From an uncultured bacterium (lineage in GTDB: Bacteria > Planctomycetota > UBA1135 > GCA-002686595): 55,728 nt of DNA. Below, piece after piece: positions 34,124 through 42,023 of the stretch (positions are counted from its first letter, which is position 1; each line of letters opens with the position of its first letter). The position numbers and the translations under genes were made by a program. The DNA lies in contig CALLKX010000051.1 of assembly GCA_938083085.1 (NCBI GenBank), forward strand, positions 1 to 55,728. The letters are read 5' to 3'. Below the pieces are notes generated by a model that saw only the letters and a list, made by a program, of their open reading frames with translations, ran no database searches and was not told where the DNA came from.

Positions 34124-35110
34124 ATGCCCGCGCTGATGGCGGGCGTCTGCCTGCTCCAGGGTGTCTCGTGCGTCAGCACGGTCGTGGACGACCCCAGGCT
34201 CGCCCGAGCTGAGGCCTACGAACGCGTGGGGTCGTGGTCCGAGGCGGCGGGGCTGTGGACCCAGATCTACTTCGACTCGGGCTTCAAGGACCTTGAAGCG
34301 GGCCGATTGGCCGCCCGGGCCTCCCTCATCGCAGGGCGCCCGGACGAGGCTCTCATGCGCCTCAATGACCTGCTCGCCAGGACGCCAGGCGAGCCTCGGC
34401 TCCTGGAGATGCGGGGGAGCGCCAGGGAGGGGCTGGGCCAGCTGGGGGCCGCTCGGGCGGACTACGAAGCGGCCCTCGCGGTGGCACCCGACCTGCCGAG
34501 AGCGCTCTCGCGGCTGGGCGCTCTGGACGTTGCGGAAGGCCGAGTCGAAGAGGGCTTGGCGCGCCAGACGCGGGGTGTCGCGCTGGACCCAGGGGACCGG
34601 GACGCGCAGTACGCCCTGGGGCTGGCCAGCGCCGGGGTGGGCCGCATGGAGCGCGCCGCCGATGCCTTTGAGGCCGCCTTTCGGGGTGAGGCGGGCGAGA
34701 CCTCGGCGTCCCTGGCGCGGCGCCTCGAGGCAGCAAGACTCCTGGGGAGCGACCCGCGGTGTGTGGATTGGCTCGCGCCGGTGCTACGGACCAACCCTCA
34801 GCACACCGAGGCCCTTTGGAGGACCGGTCAGTCCGAGTTCGCAGGCGGGCGCCGCGCCGATGGACTGGGGCACCTGGCGAGGGCCGCGGAGTCCGATCCT
34901 GGCGACGTGGCCGCGCTCGCCGCCTACGCGGCGGCCCTGCTGATGGTTGGGCGAGCGGAGGAGGCCGACGCGGTCATCGAACACGGCCGGGGCCTCGATC
35001 TGACGGCGGCGGAGGCCGCGCTGCTCGAGGGGGTCGTGGCGCCCCCGGCGGAGGAGCCCGCCGCCGGCGCGTCTCAGTCCGAGGCGCCGGGCGAGTCCCG
35101 CCAGGGCTGA
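34124..35110 (+). CDS. TPR-repeat lipoprotein
   Basis: A 328-residue product with a short lipoprotein signal (lipobox QGVSC at Cys16) and a chain of tetratricopeptide repeats. The repeats run from about residue 30 to 300; good examples are LEMRGSAREGLGQLGAARAD followed by YEAALAVAPD, and DAQYALGLASAGVGRMERAA followed by DAFEAAF. An Ala/Glu/Pro tail closes the protein. It should be anchored to a membrane facing the periplasm and act as a scaffold. An ATG 12 bases downstream (34136) gives an even shorter signal. The frame is open far upstream, opposite the HAD gene, which I treat as an overlapping shadow. Four bases separate its end from the convergent acidic protein gene. Confidence 0.78.
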   Translation: MPALMAGVCLLQGVSCVSTVVDDPRLARAEAYERVGSWSEAAGLWTQIYFDSGFKDLEAGRLAARASLIAGRPDEALMRLNDLLARTPGEPRLLEMRGSAREGLGQLGAARADYEAALAVAPDLPRALSRLGALDVAEGRVEEGLARQTRGVALDPGDRDAQYALGLASAGVGRMERAADAFEAAFRGEAGETSASLARRLEAARLLGSDPRCVDWLAPVLRTNPQHTEALWRTGQSEFAGGRRADGLGHLARAAESDPGDVAALAAYAAALLMVGRAEEADAVIEHGRGLDLTAAEAALLEGVVAPPAEEPAAGASQSEAPGESRQG

Positions 35111-35114
35111 GGGC

Positions 35115-35357
35115 TCAGCCCTCGTCGATCACCTTGCGGACCGCCTCTTCGAGCTTCTCTTCGAGCTCCTCTGCGAAGTCGTCCCCGAAGTCGGTCGCGA
35201 GCACGTCCAGCTCCTCGAAGGTGAAGCGGCCCGTATCCGGGCTGTAGGGCACGCCGTACTCCCACTTGTTGCCGTCCGAGGCGTGGATCGTGATCGCGAT
35301 CTGGGCGTCACCCTCGACGGGCTCGATGGTGTAGGAGACGACTTCGAACTCGGACAT
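35115..35357 (-). CDS. Small acidic protein, unknown function
   Basis: An 80-residue protein I do not recognise. The first 45 residues look like a beta-sheet (FEVVSYTIEPVEG, AQIAITIHASDGNKWEYGV). The remainder is a strongly acidic helix (FGDDFAEELEEKLEEAVRKV). There are no cysteines, signal or membrane segment. The start is ATG 35357, because the longer frame begins with unrelated Arg/Ser sequence and crosses a hairpin. It lies downstream of the MOSC-mltA pair on the same strand, with 73 bases between. Confidence 0.6.
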   Translation of the reverse strand: MSEFEVVSYTIEPVEGDAQIAITIHASDGNKWEYGVPYSPDTGRFTFEELDVLATDFGDDFAEELEEKLEEAVRKVIDEG

Positions 35358-35401
35358 CTGGCGGTGTGGAAGGGGTGGAGCGGAACGGCCGGGCCGATCT
35401 T

Positions 35402-35419
35402 GCCCGATCGAGGTCGGGC
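35402..35419 (-). terminator. Possible small hairpin after MOSC gene
   Basis: GCCCGA and TCGGGC (35402-35407 with 35414-35419) form a 6-7-bp stem with a tight loop, between the MOSC gene's stop and the next minus-strand gene. There is no T tract, so this is a weak call. Confidence 0.35.
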
Positions 35420-35430
35420 GAGCCAAGCAT

Positions 35431-35892
35431 CTAAGGATTCGCCGCCAGGCGCTCGATGGTGGCGCCTCGTCGGAGAATCCCCGGCTCAACGACGCGGCAG
35501 ACCCAGCCGCTGCGTCCGACCAGCAGCTCCGGGAAGCGGGAGTCCACCGACTTGAGCGTCGCGCAGGGAGCGCGGATGTCGTGGATCTCCACCACCAGGC
35601 CGCCGCCGAGGCGCAGTCGGTCGCCCGCCTCGAGCGTCGTATCGTCGAGGCCGCGGGTCAGGACGTTCTCGCCGAAGGTTCCCGGTTCGTGGCACGCCAC
35701 GCCGTCCTCCTGGAGCGCCTCGTAGACCTCGACGGCCAGCAGGCAGACGGCCCGGTCCAGCCCCCCGTGGCTCTCGAACCGGTGCCCGTCCCCCTCGAGC
35801 CCCTGGGCGCTGACCGCGCAGGACTCCACCTGGGGCTTCGGGATCCCCCCGGGCCCGACGCAGACCGCGAAGACCTCGGCAGCGCCGCTCAC
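35431..35892 (-). CDS. MOSC domain protein
   Basis: A 153-residue single MOSC domain, the fold that carries sulfur for molybdenum cofactor or N-hydroxylated substrates in MoaC/YiiM/mARC-type proteins. Visible features are VESCAVSAQGLEGDGHRF (VxxxGLxGDxH pattern), LDRAVCLLAVEVYEAL, GTFGENVLTRGLD and the conserved cysteine in DIRAPCATLKSVD. It is shorter than YiiM and lacks the C-terminal extension. The start is GTG 35892, which overlaps the stop of the upstream mltA gene (GTGA at 35889-35892 on the minus strand). This implies translational coupling. The longer open frame upstream lies inside mltA in another phase. Confidence 0.83.
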   Translation of the reverse strand: MSGAAEVFAVCVGPGGIPKPQVESCAVSAQGLEGDGHRFESHGGLDRAVCLLAVEVYEALQEDGVACHEPGTFGENVLTRGLDDTTLEAGDRLRLGGGLVVEIHDIRAPCATLKSVDSRFPELLVGRSGWVCRVVEPGILRRGATIERLAANP

Positions 35893-37067
35893 GGACGCAG
35901 GAAGAAATAGAACAGCTGGCCGGTGGCGCTCGTGGCGCCAGAGCGTCGCTCCGCCGCGGGACCGACGCCGAGGTAGAGGTCGGCTCTGCCCGCGGTGCGG
36001 ATCGCGCCGCCCGTGTCCTGGTCGAGCATCAGCTTGGAGAAGGGCCGCGTGCCCCCGGTCACACCGGGGAGCTCCGTCTCCACAAAGCACAGCGCGCCGC
36101 GGGGAAAGAGGGTCTTGTCCGTGGCGATCGTCCGCTCTGCCGCGACCTCAAGGTTGAGGCTCCCGCGCGGGTTCCCTTCGATGGGGGTGAAGAAGACGTA
36201 GGTCTCGTTCCGCCCGAGGAAGGACTCCACCTCGCCGGGGTGGCTGGCCGCCCACCTGCGGATGGCGGCCAGGCTCATGTCCTCCGCCTTCACGCGGCCG
36301 GCGGCGATGAGCTCCTTGCCGAGGGAGGTGTAGGGGCGCCCGTTCTTGCCCGCGTACCCGAAGCGGACGATCTCGCCGCTCTCAAGCTGGACGAAGGCGG
36401 ACCCGTTCACGTGGGCGATGTACGCGTCCAGTGGATCCGCGAGCCAGACGATCTCGAGGTCCTTGAAGCTGCTGTCAGCGAGGATCGCTCTGCGGTCGGG
36501 GTACTGGCGTAGCCCCGCGGTCGTCGCCTGACCCAGGGTCGTGCCGTTCTCTGCCTTGACGAGGTCACCGGGCAACGCATGGAGCGGGTGGCGGTACCTG
36601 CTCGTGCGCACGAGGCTGCCTGACAGCAGCGGCGTGCAGTAGCCGGTGAAGAGCACGCCCCCTCCCAGGCCGTCCCAGCCCGCGCTCTTGTAGACCGTGA
36701 ACTCCCGCTCGAAGGCGGCCGCGAACTCGTCGGCGTCACGGGCCTCGTCCAGGAGCTCCCGGAAGCGCTCGAGGCTCGCGAGGGCTCGTTCGTGGGTGAT
36801 GCCTGCGACGGGGAAGAACTGCTGCGAGTGCTTCGTGCGGGTCCAGCTGATGGAGCGATCGAGGGCTGGGGCGAGCTCCTCGCGCTCTTGCCAGGTCCAG
36901 GTGCTGCGCATGTCCGGGCGGGGCTCGCCTGGAGCGAGCTCGATGAGCGCCGCTGCGCCGGGGGCGAGGGGTCGGCCGTAGTCTGGCTCCGTGGGCGTCG
37001 TCTGGAAGAGCGAGCAGGCTGGAGCGGTGGCGGCGGCGAGGAGAGCGGGGAGGGTCTTCCAGTTCAT
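35889..37067 (-). CDS. mltA: MltA-type membrane-bound lytic transglycosylase
   Basis: A 392-residue lipoprotein (lipobox APAC at Cys18). It has the double-psi beta-barrel MltA domain and 3D domain, cleaving peptidoglycan glycan strands to 1,6-anhydro-muropeptides. Diagnostic stretches are GGGVLFTGYCTPLLSGS, PLDAYIAHVNGSAFVQL, RFGYAGKNGRPYTSLGKELI, NETYVFFTPIEGNPRGSL and LMLDQDTGGAIRTAGRADLY. The last contains the catalytic Asp in DxDTGGAI and marks the 3D domain. The length is close to E. coli MltA (365 residues). It would act at the outer or cell-wall membrane during growth. The MOSC gene is coupled downstream; an SDR gene lies 10 bases upstream on the same strand. Confidence 0.93.
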   Translation of the reverse strand: MNWKTLPALLAAATAPACSLFQTTPTEPDYGRPLAPGAAALIELAPGEPRPDMRSTWTWQEREELAPALDRSISWTRTKHSQQFFPVAGITHERALASLERFRELLDEARDADEFAAAFEREFTVYKSAGWDGLGGGVLFTGYCTPLLSGSLVRTSRYRHPLHALPGDLVKAENGTTLGQATTAGLRQYPDRRAILADSSFKDLEIVWLADPLDAYIAHVNGSAFVQLESGEIVRFGYAGKNGRPYTSLGKELIAAGRVKAEDMSLAAIRRWAASHPGEVESFLGRNETYVFFTPIEGNPRGSLNLEVAAERTIATDKTLFPRGALCFVETELPGVTGGTRPFSKLMLDQDTGGAIRTAGRADLYLGVGPAAERRSGATSATGQLFYFFLRP

Positions 37068-37077
37068 GCTGATGGGG

Positions 37078-37860
37078 TCACTCGAGGACGATTCGGGCCA
37101 GGGTGGCCTGGAGGCGGCGCGGGATCAGGCGCAGCCCGGCGGTCGTGAACTTGTTGGCGAGGCCGGGGACGGTGACCCGGCGGCCGCGCTGGATGGCGTC
37201 GACGCCGGCGCGCGCGACCTTGACAGGGTCGAGGCTGGTGGCGACCTGGGCACGGCCGCGGACGTTGCCTGAGATCTCGAAGAAGTCCGTGTTCGTGCTG
37301 CCAGGGCACAGGGCGAGTACGCGGACGTCGCAGGCCCGAAGTTCCTCGTCGAGGGCCTCTGCGTGATGGAGCACGAAGGCCTTGGTCGCACCGTAGGCGG
37401 CGTAGCCCGGGCAGGGCAAGAACGACGCCGTTGACGCGACCTGGAGGACCCGGCCGGAGCCACGCTCACGCATCCGGCCGACGAAGTGCTTGGTCAGCTC
37501 GGCCACAGCCACGACGTTCAGCTGGATCATGTCGCGCTCGCGGTCCCAGGCGTGGCCAACGCCGTCTCCGTGCATCCCGACACCGGCGTTGTTGACGAGC
37601 ACGTCGATGGTCGCCGCGTCGCCGCAGGAGGCGATGAGCTTTCGGGGGCCGTCAGGCTGGGCGAGGTCCGCCTGAACGACGTTGACCTCGACGCCGTGGG
37701 CGGCTTGGAGCTCGCCAGAGAGTTCGTGGAGGCGTTCGAGCCGCCGCGCCGCGAGGGTCAGGTGGGCGCCGCGCGCAGCGAGCTCGCGAGCGATCTCCAG
37801 CCCGATGCCAGCGGACGCGCCGGTCACGAGCGCCCGTCGTCCCCCAAGTTCGAACCGCAT
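37078..37860 (-). CDS. Short-chain dehydrogenase/reductase (SDR)
   Basis: A 260-residue classical SDR. Cofactor motif TGASAGIG (residues 14-21), an Arg-rich strand end (LAARRLERL) suggesting NADP(H), VNNAGVG as the structural motif, catalytic Ser in VASTASFLPC, and Tyr-x3-Lys in AAYGATKAFVL. The sequence LCPGSTNTDFFEISGNVRG after the active site is typical of the DltE/YqjQ-like branch of unknown substrate. The C-terminus is hydrophobic and basic (FTTAGLRLIPRRLQATLARI), similar to the SDR at 24908-25678, so the two may act on related lipid-like substrates. It is upstream of mltA on the same strand. Confidence 0.88.
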   Translation of the reverse strand: MRFELGGRRALVTGASAGIGLEIARELAARGAHLTLAARRLERLHELSGELQAAHGVEVNVVQADLAQPDGPRKLIASCGDAATIDVLVNNAGVGMHGDGVGHAWDRERDMIQLNVVAVAELTKHFVGRMRERGSGRVLQVASTASFLPCPGYAAYGATKAFVLHHAEALDEELRACDVRVLALCPGSTNTDFFEISGNVRGRAQVATSLDPVKVARAGVDAIQRGRRVTVPGLANKFTTAGLRLIPRRLQATLARIVLE

Positions 37861-37925
37861 GGGCGCATGATGGAATATCGGGAGCCCCAGTTGAAGAGCG
37901 GGGCGGGCACGACTGGGTATGACGC

Positions 37926-37958
37926 GGGCCGCACACCTGAAATTCAGGGGTGCGGCCC
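37926..37958 (-). terminator. Terminator hairpin
   Basis: A long hairpin: 37926-37934 pairs with 37950-37958 (9 bp). After one mismatch, CCTGA (37936-37940) pairs with TCAGG (37944-37948) around a 3-nt loop. It stands between the stop of the RTX-like lipoprotein gene (37990, minus) and the SDR start (37860). It has no clear T tract. Confidence 0.65.
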
Positions 37959-37989
37959 GGTCTGGGGTCGCTTGAGCCCTCGGGCCAGC

Positions 37990-39249
37990 TCAGAGGTCGA
38001 TGATCACGTCCGAGAAGTGGAGGCGAGTGATCTGCCGGACATCGTCCACGCCGTCGCGGCCGGGGACGGTGTCGGTGACCCTCGTCACGGTGGCGTCCAA
38101 CGGGACGATCGTGTAGTCGGCCCTGGGACCGCTGAAGAAGGCCTCGTCCAACCCGAGGTCGCCCTCGATCTTGTCGTTGCCGCCGCGCCCCTCGAACTCG
38201 TCGCCGAGGTCGCCACCGAGGAAGGTGTTATTCAGCTCGTTCCCGTTGATTCGCCCTGTCACGGCGCCCCTGAACCCGACCCGCTCGAGGTACCGGGAGC
38301 GGTGGGTGTAGGCGAGGGCCGGGTCGAACTGCATCTCGAAGGTCCCGCTGAACGAGGACGAGAGGTAGGCAGGGAAGCTCTGGCTGGGCGAGAAGAAGGA
38401 CTCGATCAGCGCGACCGCGTCAGGGTCTCCTGCGATCATGGCGTCCCGGTCACAGAAGTCGTAGGCGCCGTCGAGCCCCGCGGTCCCCTGGCCGGAGGGG
38501 TCGTGGGCCCAGACGCCGTAGTAGACCGAGAGGATCAGGCCGAGGTATTCGGAGTCGGCGAGGCCCTGGGGCTGAGCGGCCTCGGGCCGGTAGGAGCCCT
38601 GGGACTCGGCGCTAATCCGAGCGGCTGTCAGCGCCGTAGACAGCTGGGGCACGCTCGCTCCGAGCCCGAACCGGAGCAGGATCCCGGAGGTCTCGGAGAG
38701 GGTGCCGTCGATCTGTGGGTCGGGGTTGAGGAACTCGGGGCTCCCCTCCTGAACCACGTTGGAGCAGTCAACGCTCGCGTAGAGCCCGTCGAAGAAGGTG
38801 ACGAACGATGCGACGGGCGCGTCGGTGATGTCGAATGCCTGCTGCTCTTCCACCACGACGATCGTGGTGTCGAGCCCCGCGACGGCGTCGAGGACGCTGC
38901 CCTTGTCCGCGCCGAGGGTGCTCCCCGGCACGTCGGTGACCAGCTGTTCGAAGACCGCCTTGACCCGGAACAGGAGCTCGTCGGAGACGCCCGGCTGCCC
39001 GAGGAAGTGGACCCTCTCGCCACCGGGAGCGTCGAGGTGGGCGTACTTGTCGAAGACCGCCCGGATCCGAGCGTCCACCGTCGCGGGCAGCGGCACGATG
39101 CCGTCCTGCTCGCCGGAGGTGTCGATCTCGTTCAGTGAGTCCGTCGGGTTCACGACGGAGCTGGATGATCCTCCGCCGCCGCATCCGGCGGCGAGGAGGG
39201 TGAGGGCGGAGAGGGCGGGGATGAGGCCCTGGCAGGAGCTTGCTTTCAT
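37990..39249 (-). CDS. Lipoprotein with short RTX-like glycine/aspartate repeat
   Basis: From ATG 39249 the product is 419 residues with a lipobox LLAAGC and a Gly4-Ser4 spacer. Residues about 45-310 are helical without a recognised family. Near the C-terminus is NTFLGGDLGDEFEGRGGNDK followed by IEGDLGLDEAFFSGPRADYT. This is the nonapeptide pattern GGxGxDxxx of RTX calcium-binding repeats, ending in the customary tail (VTDTVPGRDGVDDVRQITRL, HFSDVIIDL). Only about two full repeats are present. This ending is typical of the peroxidase/DUF-type RTX C-terminus in secreted bacterial proteins. Function unknown. It is co-directional with the next gene upstream, 10 bases apart, so probably one operon. 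Confidence 0.72.
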   Translation of the reverse strand: MKASSCQGLIPALSALTLLAAGCGGGGSSSSVVNPTDSLNEIDTSGEQDGIVPLPATVDARIRAVFDKYAHLDAPGGERVHFLGQPGVSDELLFRVKAVFEQLVTDVPGSTLGADKGSVLDAVAGLDTTIVVVEEQQAFDITDAPVASFVTFFDGLYASVDCSNVVQEGSPEFLNPDPQIDGTLSETSGILLRFGLGASVPQLSTALTAARISAESQGSYRPEAAQPQGLADSEYLGLILSVYYGVWAHDPSGQGTAGLDGAYDFCDRDAMIAGDPDAVALIESFFSPSQSFPAYLSSSFSGTFEMQFDPALAYTHRSRYLERVGFRGAVTGRINGNELNNTFLGGDLGDEFEGRGGNDKIEGDLGLDEAFFSGPRADYTIVPLDATVTRVTDTVPGRDGVDDVRQITRLHFSDVIIDL

Positions 39250-39259
39250 GGGTCGCTGG

Positions 39260-40303
39260 TCAGTTCTCGGTGCCACGCGGCGCGGGTAAGAGCTGGATGT
39301 GGAGGTCGACCAGGCCCTGGCCCGCCTCCTTGATGGTGAAGGTGCGGGGCTGCGAAGTGCCCTCCGCGCTCTGGACGGTGAGCTCGTAGGAGCCGGCAGG
39401 GAGGGGGCGGATCGCGGCGTTCCCGTGGTCGTCCGTGTAGCGGGTGATGGGGGCGGAGGCGCCGTCCCGCTGGATCAGGAGCCGGGCGCGTTCAACAGGG
39501 AGGCCTTCAGAGGTTTCCACCTGAACGGACAGGGCGGCCGACGTGGCGAGCCGGTGATCGGCCTGCGCCCACTCGCCCTCGCGGAGCTCCAGCGGCCTGG
39601 AGAGGTGAGTCTCTCCGGAGAGCTCCACGGAGGTCCGGTAGACGCCGGGCTGGAGCGCGTCGAAGGTGAAGGCGCCGTTGAGGTCGGTGCGTCGGAGGGT
39701 CGGCTGCCGCAGGTCGTCTCCGGCAGTGTTGCCAGGAGCGTCGGCGCTGGCGATGAGCCGTACGCCGGTGTGGGGCATCGGAGCGCCGAAGGCGTCGCGG
39801 ACCACCCCCCGCAGGGTCGTGCTTCGGTTCAGGCGGATCTCCTCGGTCTCGCCCTCGTGGACGGTGACGAGGCGTGGGCGGTATCCCGCCGCGCCGACCT
39901 CGAGGCGCTGATCAGAGGTGCCAAGCTCCAGGCTGATCGGCTGGCCGCCGACGGGTTCGAGCCGATCGACGCGACCTCCGAGAGTCACGGTGACCTCGTC
40001 CAAGCCGAGCCCGGTGACCGAGTCGAGGACGATCAGCTGGGCCAGGGGCGTCACGACTGGCCCCTCGACTGGTCCCTCGACTGGCGCGGCGACTGGCGCG
40101 GCGACCGCCAGCGCTCGCTCCAGCACCTCGGTGACGGGGAGGTGAACCTCGTCAACCCTGAGGGAGGCCGTCTCGAGACGCTCCACTGCGAGGACGGTGC
40201 CCGTGCCCCTGGAACCCTCAGCGAGGGCCAGGAAGGCCCCCGTAACGACGGTCGCGGCAGCGACCATCGCGAGCGATGCTGTGGGAGGGAGCGACTTCTT
40301 CAT
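39260..40303 (-). CDS. Carboxypeptidase-regulatory-like (CarboxypepD_reg) exported protein
   Basis: A 347-residue protein with an N-terminal membrane segment or signal (residues 10-29, SLAMVAAATVVTGAFLALAE). A repetitive Ala-Pro-Val-Glu stretch follows (VAAPVAAPVEGPVEGPV). Three to four small beta-sandwich units are next, each resembling the carboxypeptidase regulatory fold: TTLRGVVRDAFGAPMPHTGV, TDLNGAFTFDALQPGVYRTS, and DDHGNAAIRPLPAGSYELTV. Such units stiffen cell-surface proteins and bind nothing obvious. The start is ATG 40303 (MKKSLPP); a longer frame upstream runs into the divergent Maf gene. It forms an operon with the RTX-like lipoprotein gene. Confidence 0.75.
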   Translation of the reverse strand: MKKSLPPTASLAMVAAATVVTGAFLALAEGSRGTGTVLAVERLETASLRVDEVHLPVTEVLERALAVAAPVAAPVEGPVEGPVVTPLAQLIVLDSVTGLGLDEVTVTLGGRVDRLEPVGGQPISLELGTSDQRLEVGAAGYRPRLVTVHEGETEEIRLNRSTTLRGVVRDAFGAPMPHTGVRLIASADAPGNTAGDDLRQPTLRRTDLNGAFTFDALQPGVYRTSVELSGETHLSRPLELREGEWAQADHRLATSAALSVQVETSEGLPVERARLLIQRDGASAPITRYTDDHGNAAIRPLPAGSYELTVQSAEGTSQPRTFTIKEAGQGLVDLHIQLLPAPRGTEN

Positions 40304-40388
40304 GGTATGAATGAAACCTACCCCACTTGGGGTCTTCCCCGCCCTGAGCGGGTCTCCTTCCGATACCGAAGGGCCTCTTTTGAACCAA

Positions 40389-40988
40389 ATGCTCGTCCTC
40401 GGCTCGTCGTCTCGATATCGAGCCAAGCTCCTCGTTCAGCTCGGCGTGACCTTCACTCAGGAGTCCCCTGAGGTGGATGAGCGGGCCTTTGACCCCGATT
40501 TCGACCATCTCTCACCCGGAGAATTCGCGCTCACGGTCGCCCGCTCCAAGGCCGAGGCCATCCGGCTGGAGGGAGGCAGACGCTGGCTCCTTTGCGCCGA
40601 TCAGGTCGGGGTCCTGGAGGCCCCGGGCGGGGGCCGCCAGCAGCTCACCAAGCCCGGGACAGCGGCCCGCTGTGTGGAGCAACTCATGCAGCTCTCAGGC
40701 CGGACACACTCCCTGGTCAACGGGCTCGTGCTCGTGTCCGAGGCCACCGGCGAGCGGTTCGAGGCTGTAGATCAGCAGGAGCTGACCATGCGGCCGTTCG
40801 CCCGCGCGGAGGCGGCCGCCTACGTCGAGCGGTTCAGCCCGCTCGATTGCGCCGGGGGATATCGCATCGAGGACGAGGGGATCCGCCTGTTCGAGCGGAT
40901 CCGGAGCGATGACCACACAGGCATCATCGGCCTGCCGCTGCTGGCGACAGCCGGCCTCCTGCGGCGGGCGGGGCTCCTCGTCCCCTGA
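40389..40988 (+). CDS. maf: Maf-family nucleoside triphosphate pyrophosphatase
   Basis: A 199-residue Maf protein. The N-terminal motif is VLGSSSRYRAKLL and the EVDER segment supplies the first acidic residues. The central motif reads LLCADQVGVL, where most members have ADT. The C-terminal motif is PLDCAGGYRIEDEGIRLFER. Maf proteins hydrolyse dTTP, UTP, CTP or modified NTPs to monophosphates and curb cell division or mutagenesis. The AGGY plus Q-for-T pattern recalls the YceF (m7GTP-hydrolysing) branch, but I cannot assign substrate firmly. The ATG at 40389 directly precedes LVLGSSS. An in-frame start at 40311 would add 26 unconserved residues. It ends 3 bases from the convergent hemB. Confidence 0.88.
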   Translation: MLVLGSSSRYRAKLLVQLGVTFTQESPEVDERAFDPDFDHLSPGEFALTVARSKAEAIRLEGGRRWLLCADQVGVLEAPGGGRQQLTKPGTAARCVEQLMQLSGRTHSLVNGLVLVSEATGERFEAVDQQELTMRPFARAEAAAYVERFSPLDCAGGYRIEDEGIRLFERIRSDDHTGIIGLPLLATAGLLRRAGLLVP

Positions 40989-40991
40989 CGC

Positions 40992-41975
40992 CTACGCGCG
41001 GAGCCAGCCCGCGGCGTCCAGCGCGTGGTAGGTGAGGATCATGTCGGCGCCTGCACGCTTGATCCCGACCAGGCTCTCCAGCGCGATCTCACGGCGGTCC
41101 AGCCAGCCAGAGCGCGCGGCGGCCTCGATCATCAGGTACTCGCCAGAGACCTGGTAGGCGGCGACGGGTAGCGTCGTGGCCTCCCGCACGGCGCTGATGA
41201 TGTCGAGGTAGGGGCCAGCGGGCTTCACCATGACCATGTCCGCGCCCTCGGCCTCGTCCAGGAAGAGCTCCCGCATCGCCTCCCGGGCGTTGGCGGGGTC
41301 CATCTGGTACGTCTTCTTGTCTCCGTCCTTCGGCGCCGAGTCCAGCGCTCCGCGGAACGGTCCATAGAACGACGAGGCGTACTTGGCGGTGTACGAGAGG
41401 ATCGAGACCTCGGTGAAGCCCTCGGCGTCGAGGGCCTCGCGGATCGCGCCCACGCGACCGTCCATCATGTCGCTGGGGGCGATGACGTCTGCGCCAGCAC
41501 GGGCCTGGACCACGGCTTGGCGGCAGAGGACCTCGACGGTCTCGTCGTTGAGGATGACGCCGGACTTCGCGTCCACGATCCCGTCGTGGCCGTCGCTGCT
41601 ATAGGGGTCGAGAGCGACGTCTGTGAAGAGCGCGAGCTCAGGGAAGCGCGCCTTGAGGGCGCGCAGTGAGCGGGGGACGAGCCCGTCTTCATTGCCGACC
41701 TCGGTTCCCGTTGAGTCCTTGACGCTGTCCTCGATCTTGGGGAACAGCACCAGAGCCCGGACGCCGGCCTCCAGCGTGCGCTCGGCGATGCGGAGGAGGC
41801 CATCGGGGGACCAGCGAGTTTGGCCAGGCATGGCCTCGATGTCGACGTCCTCTGGGTCGGCGTGCATGAACACCGGGTAGACGAGGTCGTGGGCCGAGAG
41901 GGTGGTCTCCCGGACGAGGTCACGCAGCGCCGGGGTTCGGCGGCTGCGACGCGGGCGGTGGAGCGGGGGAATCAT
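40992..41975 (-). CDS. hemB: Delta-aminolevulinic acid dehydratase (porphobilinogen synthase)
   Basis: A 327-residue enzyme that condenses two 5-aminolevulinate molecules to porphobilinogen in heme and B12 synthesis. The two active-site lysines are Lys198 (SYTAKYAS) and Lys251 (VMVKPAG). In the metal-binding loop, the three cysteines of zinc-dependent HemB are replaced: the sequence reads TDVALDPYSSDGHDGI. This makes it an Asp-type enzyme expected to use Mg rather than Zn in the active site. The YSSDGHDGI and APSDMMDGRVGAIR blocks are diagnostic. A heme pathway fits the CxxCH lipoprotein in this window. It lies 48 bases downstream of folE2 on the same strand. Confidence 0.96.
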   Translation of the reverse strand: MIPPLHRPRRSRRTPALRDLVRETTLSAHDLVYPVFMHADPEDVDIEAMPGQTRWSPDGLLRIAERTLEAGVRALVLFPKIEDSVKDSTGTEVGNEDGLVPRSLRALKARFPELALFTDVALDPYSSDGHDGIVDAKSGVILNDETVEVLCRQAVVQARAGADVIAPSDMMDGRVGAIREALDAEGFTEVSILSYTAKYASSFYGPFRGALDSAPKDGDKKTYQMDPANAREAMRELFLDEAEGADMVMVKPAGPYLDIISAVREATTLPVAAYQVSGEYLMIEAAARSGWLDRREIALESLVGIKRAGADMILTYHALDAAGWLRA

Positions 41976-42023
41976 CGCGCCTCAGAAGCTACTCGATTCC
42001 GCCCGCTGTCGACCCGCGCGCCC

